The notes under the pieces: generated by a model
What the model saw: the letters and a program-made list of their open reading frames with translations, nothing else
The model's database searches: none
What the model was told of the DNA's origin: nothing
Source: CAZJJK01 sp964546285
Lineage (GTDB): Bacteria > Spirochaetota > Spirochaetia > Treponematales > Breznakiellaceae
DNA: 7,755 bases
Assembly: GCA_964546285.1 (NCBI GenBank)
Contig: CAZJJK010000131.1
Coordinates: forward strand, 1-7,755
Direction of reading: 5' to 3'
Shown here: positions 6,101 through 7,755 of the stretch, piece after piece
Layout of the letters: each line of letters starts with the position of its first letter
Numbering within the stretch: the stretch's first letter is position 1
Position numbers and translations under genes: made by a program

Positions 6101-6806
6101 AATCCTGATCGCGGCCGGTGATCTTGATGCCCTTAACGCCGCCCTTATCAAAAAGGGTTAAGGCCGGATCGCCGGAACGGATGAACCAAGTGGTGCCTTC
6201 AAAGGCATAACCCACCGCTTGCGTCTGAAGGTCAGCGTCTTCGGCTAAGGTATACGCGACAGTGGCTTGGCCGCCGACCTTGATAACATCGATACTCGCG
6301 ATGGAAAAATCGCCGGTCGTGCCCTCAGTCTGGATGCGGACGGCCTTTTCCTTCTGTAGCTCATCATAAGTAAAGGTTTTCTCTAGGACATAAGCCCCGT
6401 TGGAACCGACTTCCAGGGAAAGGTGGGTCCCCCACGGACTCTTCCCCTGAGACAGCTTCATCTTGGCGCCAACGGCCGCGCTTCCGGTCACTTTGATGGT
6501 GTAATCGGCACCCTCAGACAAGCTGTCCAGGTTTCTCAGATCGATACAGTCCCAATCCTGATCACGGCCAAGTATCTTGATGCCTTTAGCGCCGCCGGCG
6601 TCATAAAGGGTCAAGGCCGGGTCACCGGAACGTATCAGCCAAGTGGTGCCTTCAAAAGTATAACCGACCGCCTTGGTCTGTAGATCGGCATCGGTCCCTA
6701 AGGAATACACGACATTAGAGTCCGCGTAAACGCTAGATAGGCTTCCGAACACTAACAGAACGCCTATAAAAACTTTCGCAAAGATAGAAAAACCCCTTTT
6801 CCTCAT
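3180..6806 (-). CDS. Secreted multidomain GH10 endo-1,4-beta-xylanase
   Basis: This enzyme should hydrolyse internal beta-1,4 bonds of xylan outside the cell with retention of configuration, as GH10 enzymes do. The product is 1208 residues. A Sec signal peptide (1-28) has a basic start, a hydrophobic core and a likely cut after VYA. Three CBM22/CBM4_9-like repeats cover about 31-178, 182-328 and 338-486; each carries a DWDC(I/V)DL core and the motif FTYDELQ. An unassigned beta-rich domain spans about 497-672. The GH10 domain (about 683-1021) has the acid/base in SIDVVNEAF (E810) and the nucleophile in SVTELDITY (E935), plus GHTLAWHSQ and VTFWGTNDADSW. The last 167 residues (1042-1208) form a domain also found in the neighbouring minus-strand gene. 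I chose the ATG at 6806 because AAGGAG lies 9 bases before it; an in-frame TTG at 6815 touches the ribosome binding site directly and is unsuitable. No sortase, dockerin or SLH motif was seen. The gene has its own predicted promoter and terminator. Confidence 0.95.
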   Translation of the reverse strand: MRKRGFSIFAKVFIGVLLVFGSLSSVYADSNVVYSLGTDADLQTKAVGYTFEGTTWLIRSGDPALTLYDAGGAKGIKILGRDQDWDCIDLRNLDSLSEGADYTIKVTGSAAVGAKMKLSQGKSPWGTHLSLEVGSNGAYVLEKTFTYDELQKEKAVRIQTEGTTGDFSIASIDVIKVGGQATVAYTLAEDADLQTQAVGYAFEGTTWFIRSGDPALTLFDKGGVKGIKITGRDQDWDCIDLRNLNKLPEGFNYTIKVTGSAAAGAKMKLAQGKGPWGTHMSLDVGSDGAYILEKTFTYDELQAEKTVRIQTEGTTGDFVIETVQITQTVAAPKAVEPVIVYSLATDKEILETSAGTAIEGSTWLQQSGSPSMKVVENADGLKYLRLTGRKQDWDCVDLKNLTSLPKGFDYTIKVTGRSFEDIKMKLSQPASPWATHVSQVVGADGRFTLEKAFTYDELQKEKAVRIQSEGTTSFFSVEGIDIIQVPAAPSARADTGVSIDPIFITFNASDKAAWGDKFSTPTEVNVSAEWVSSFGKDDNYSLKGVHLPTSSDYTGAMNAIRLTFAEPLAKNAIYTISYDVFVPAEGNITKGTLTGPGFVLNGDYAGASGVVKFPVSFGTIDIGSWKSVSASTPAEGLEDTLKSIDLRFVINEAPKHPDVWYIDKLRIEQKLISVVTVASDYKEYAALKDVYKDYFLVGTTSSNSRMKEEKLDIIKYHFNSFTPENEMKPSSVQNVKGVFTYDSLDQQLAKVPGFSLVGHTLAWHSQSPSWMWGAPTALSASEAKANMDAHITEVLGRYGAKLYSIDVVNEAFADGKNNADWRDNLRDNEGWFLAMGSDWIENAFLKAAEIIDAKGLNCKLYYNDYNLDYADKAKAVYNMVKELNQKYAGKRPNGKVLIEGIGMQAHYNENTSIANVEESIKLFSSLPGVSISVTELDITYANTGSLNDDQINNQAVKYAELFDLYKKYAAGSANGKKGRIERVTFWGTNDADSWRGASFPLLFDKNLRAKEAFKALLDTGKYLSTHSYVVKKVEGEAPKPVDGIFVWDTDRGDSWSGANIILGTDAAMWPWSIADVDGKLSFTPEKDASYRLTINYTARGTNAIRVRWIKDNTNGAYTKADAAVVNNYQYSPGDVAVTIPAYFNKGMANGETYSLVTEIKLDGTQAADGLIGNIAIRGGLGGNAFTINSLKIEKIGDGADKLLATWPK
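3183..3683 (-). repeat. Shared C-terminal domain, xylanase copy
   Basis: This 501-base segment encodes 167 residues (1042-1208), from DGIFVWD to the final ATWPK. It aligns without gaps to the end of the neighbouring minus-strand protein, with about 134 of 167 residues identical by hand count. It is rich in predicted beta strands and aromatic residues (WPW, YRLTINYTARG, RWIKDN). A carbohydrate-binding or surface-attachment role is inferred. I cannot place it in a known CBM family. Confidence 0.85.
4791..5318 (-). other. Unassigned beta-rich domain between binding repeats and GH10
   Basis: Residues of about 497-672 of the xylanase do not match the three repeats and lie before the catalytic domain. 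The pattern YTISYDVFVP, then GPGFVLNGDY, and finally a DVWYIDKLRI strand resembles the layout of CBM4/9-type sandwiches, in which the last strand reads 'FYIDDV'. I infer a carbohydrate-binding-like fold, but the family is not certain. Confidence 0.5.
5349..5795 (-). repeat. CBM22-like repeat, copy 3
   Basis: Residues of about 338-486 of the xylanase. This is the most divergent of the three repeats (LQQSG where the others have IRSGD; SPWATHVS where they have WGTH) but it keeps QDWDCVDLKNL and FTYDELQKEKAVRIQ. Its end (5355-5432) is about 91% identical in DNA to 7678-7755 in the neighbouring gene. Confidence 0.85.
5823..6263 (-). repeat. CBM22-like repeat, copy 2
   Basis: Residues of about 182-328 of the xylanase. 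It is about 77% identical to copy 1 by hand count over 144 residues, at a spacing of 151 residues, which points to a recent tandem duplication. An Ala/Pro linker containing PKAV joins it to copy 3. It contains DWDCIDLRNL with one cysteine (C238). Confidence 0.88.
6273..6716 (-). repeat. CBM22-like repeat, copy 1
   Basis: Residues of about 31-178, directly after the signal peptide. The motif GRDQDWDCIDL corresponds to the 'GR...W....DL' core of CBM22/CBM4_9 modules, which commonly precede GH10 domains and bind xylan. FTYDELQ and SIASIDVIKV near the end fit the closing strands of that sandwich. Confidence 0.88.
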
Positions 6807-6815
6807 AACACTCAA

Positions 6816-6821
6816 CTCCTT
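6816..6821 (-). promoter_or_regulatory. Ribosome binding site of the xylanase gene
   Basis: AAGGAG on the minus strand is 9 bases before the ATG at 6806. It abuts the TTG at 6815, which rules against that codon as the start. Confidence 0.8.
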
Positions 6822-6890
6822 ATTAAGGTGGAACGAAAGACCTCAAGCGCGAAACACGCGATTCGCCGCCAAGAGGCGCATAGTCAGCCT

Positions 6891-6920
6891 AGTATATTTC
6901 GCCCTCGCCTCGGTACGCAA
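6891..6920 (-). promoter_or_regulatory. Predicted sigma-70-type promoter of the xylanase gene
   Basis: On the minus strand a -35-like TTGCGT (6920-6915) is followed 18 bases later by a -10 TATACT (6896-6891), a five-of-six match to consensus. Transcription would begin near 6885, giving a leader of roughly 80 bases. An operator-like dyad lies directly upstream of the -35 box. The -35 is weak, so an activator may be needed. Confidence 0.5.
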
Positions 6921-6935
6921 GTGTTAAATTGACAC
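6921..6935. promoter_or_regulatory. Operator-like dyad next to the xylanase promoter
   Basis: GTGTTAA-A-TTGACAC is a 15-base dyad with one mismatched pair, directly upstream of the predicted -35 box. Its size and place suit a dimeric regulator such as a sugar-responsive activator or repressor. No known operator consensus is claimed. Confidence 0.35.
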
Positions 6936-6988
6936 GCATCCGAAAAGGCGAATCGTAAGCTGGACCAATCTTTTATACACCGCGGGCG

Positions 6989-7023
6989 AAAAAAAGCCCT
7001 TTATCCAAATAGGATAAAGGGCT
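6989..7023 (-). terminator. Rho-independent terminator of the upstream modular gene
   Basis: AGCCCTTTATCC (6995-7006) pairs perfectly with GGATAAAGGGCT (7012-7023) around a 5-base loop. On the minus strand it is followed by seven U. It lies about 75 bases beyond the stop of the gene at 7099, so that gene and the xylanase gene are probably separate transcripts. The plus direction has no U-run. Confidence 0.9.
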
Positions 7024-7098
7024 AAAAACCTCAATAGCCGCCCTCTTGCCAATCCATCATGATGAATTGCCGTAAGGGCGCCGTTCGCTCAGGCGAGC

Positions 7099-7755
7099 TT
7101 ACTTAGGCCATTTGACCAAAAGCTTGTCGGCGCCTGAACCGATCTGCTCAATCTTAATGGAATTGATCGTGAAATCGTTTCCGCCGGCGCCGCCGCGGAT
7201 AGCGATATTACCGATAAGGCCGTCGGCGGCTTCGGCGCCGTCCAGCTTGATCTCGGTCACGAGGGTGTAGCTTTCGCCGTTCGCCATATCCTTATTGAAG
7301 TAGGCGGGGATCGTGACGGATACGTCGCTCGGCGCATACTGGTAACTGTTGACGACCGCGGCGTCTCCCTTGGTATAGCTACCGTTGGTATTGTCTTTGA
7401 TCCAGCGGATACGAATGGCGCTGGTGCCCCTGGCGGTATAGTTGATCGTAAGCCGGTAGCTCGCGTTCTTTACCGGGGTGAAGGCCAGCTTGCCGTCGGA
7501 GTCAGCCGCGGCCCAGGGCCACTGTGAGGCGTCCTTTCCCAGGATGATATTCGCGCCGGACCATGAATCGCCCTTGCTGTTGTCCCAGACGAAGACTCCG
7601 TCGGCGACAGCTTTGGGACCTTCGGCGACCACGGCTTTAGGCGCCGCGGCGGCGGCTTTCTTGACGGCGGCCGCGATCTGGATGATATCGATCCCTTCCA
7701 CGCTGAAGAAGCTGGTTGAGCCTTCGGACTGAATCCGAACGGCTTTTTCCTTCTG
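7099..7755 (-). CDS. Secreted modular carbohydrate-active protein, 3' end only
   Basis: The reading frame is open to the right edge, so only the last 218 residues are visible. They begin with QKEKAVRIQSEG...FFSVEGIDIIQ, the end of a CBM22-like repeat like those in the xylanase. A linker rich in Ala, Lys and Pro follows (AAAVKKAAAAAPKAVVAEG). The last 167 residues (7102-7602) form the shared C-terminal domain, ending VKWPK. No catalytic residues are visible here. By analogy with its neighbour I infer an N-terminal signal peptide and probably a glycoside hydrolase or further binding modules beyond the window, but this is inference. In this protein a binding repeat runs almost directly into the C-terminal domain, whereas in the xylanase the GH10 domain lies between them. 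An in-frame GTG at 7701 is not the start, since coding similarity continues upstream of it. The gene precedes the xylanase on the same strand with 292 bases between, including a terminator. Confidence 0.9.
   Translation of the reverse strand, partial: QKEKAVRIQSEGSTSFFSVEGIDIIQIAAAVKKAAAAAPKAVVAEGPKAVADGVFVWDNSKGDSWSGANIILGKDASQWPWAAADSDGKLAFTPVKNASYRLTINYTARGTSAIRIRWIKDNTNGSYTKGDAAVVNSYQYAPSDVSVTIPAYFNKDMANGESYTLVTEIKLDGAEAADGLIGNIAIRGGAGGNDFTINSIKIEQIGSGADKLLVKWPK
7102..7602 (-). repeat. Shared C-terminal domain, upstream-gene copy
   Basis: This is the second copy of the 167-residue domain, DGVFVWD to VKWPK, with no gap against the xylanase copy at 3183-3683. Blocks such as GDSWSGANIILG, ASYRLTINYTARGT and AADGLIGNIAIRGG are unchanged. 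Most differences are conservative and clustered in loops, so both copies appear to be under purifying selection. Confidence 0.85.
7668..7755 (-). repeat. Fourth CBM22-like repeat, end only
   Basis: The visible end of a binding repeat in the upstream protein. Over 7678-7755 it differs from 5355-5432 (end of xylanase copy 3) at about 7 of 78 bases by hand count. The body of the repeat lies beyond the window. Confidence 0.8.

Noticed and set aside
5349..6716. Three regular repeats considered as a CRISPR or other non-coding array
   Set aside because: The period is about 450 bases, it is in frame with the xylanase, and the copies diverge as protein modules do.
6807..6815. TTG start adding three residues to the xylanase
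   Set aside because: It directly abuts AAGGAG, leaving no spacer. The ATG at 6806 has a normal 9-base spacing and begins a proper signal peptide.

Overview
This window is about half G+C and looks like part of a bacterial chromosome. It comes from an anaerobic, plant-polysaccharide-degrading, probably gut-associated bacterium. A termite-gut or rumen Treponema-like spirochaete is my first guess and a clostridial bacterium the second. That guess rests on general resemblance of the xylanase, acetyltransferase and terminators, not on a marker gene, so it is weak.

Left part, plus strand. After about 380 bases with no convincing gene there is an intact 217-residue membrane protein that I do not recognise (380-1033). 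Next is a decayed PaaX-family transcriptional regulator (about 1120-1913). Its Cas2-like middle domain and its C-terminal domain can still be read, but in different frames, with in-frame stops, an 11-C tract at the last frame break and no N-terminal helix-turn-helix. Its last codons overlap the start of an intact acetyltransferase of the YoaP-like type (1906-2748: GNAT domain plus thioredoxin-like tail).

Middle. The interval 2749-3179 lies between convergent genes. It carries a strong hairpin terminator serving the minus-strand gene and a 17-base perfect palindrome.

Right part, minus strand. A 1208-residue secreted multidomain xylanase (3180-6806) has this order: signal peptide, three tandem CBM22/CBM4_9-like repeats, an unassigned beta-rich domain, a complete GH10 catalytic domain with both catalytic glutamates, and a 167-residue C-terminal domain. 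It has its own predicted promoter, leader and terminator. Upstream of it on the same strand is the 3' end of a second secreted modular protein (7099 to beyond 7755). That protein ends in the same C-terminal domain (about 80% identical, no gaps) and also carries the end of the same carbohydrate-binding repeat. The two genes have near-identical terminator stems but are separate transcription units by the sequence evidence.

Together the right half is an extracellular xylan-degradation locus built by shuffling and duplicating modules. I see no new defence or mobile system. The most promising undescribed element is the shared C-terminal domain, a candidate carbohydrate-binding or surface-attachment module.
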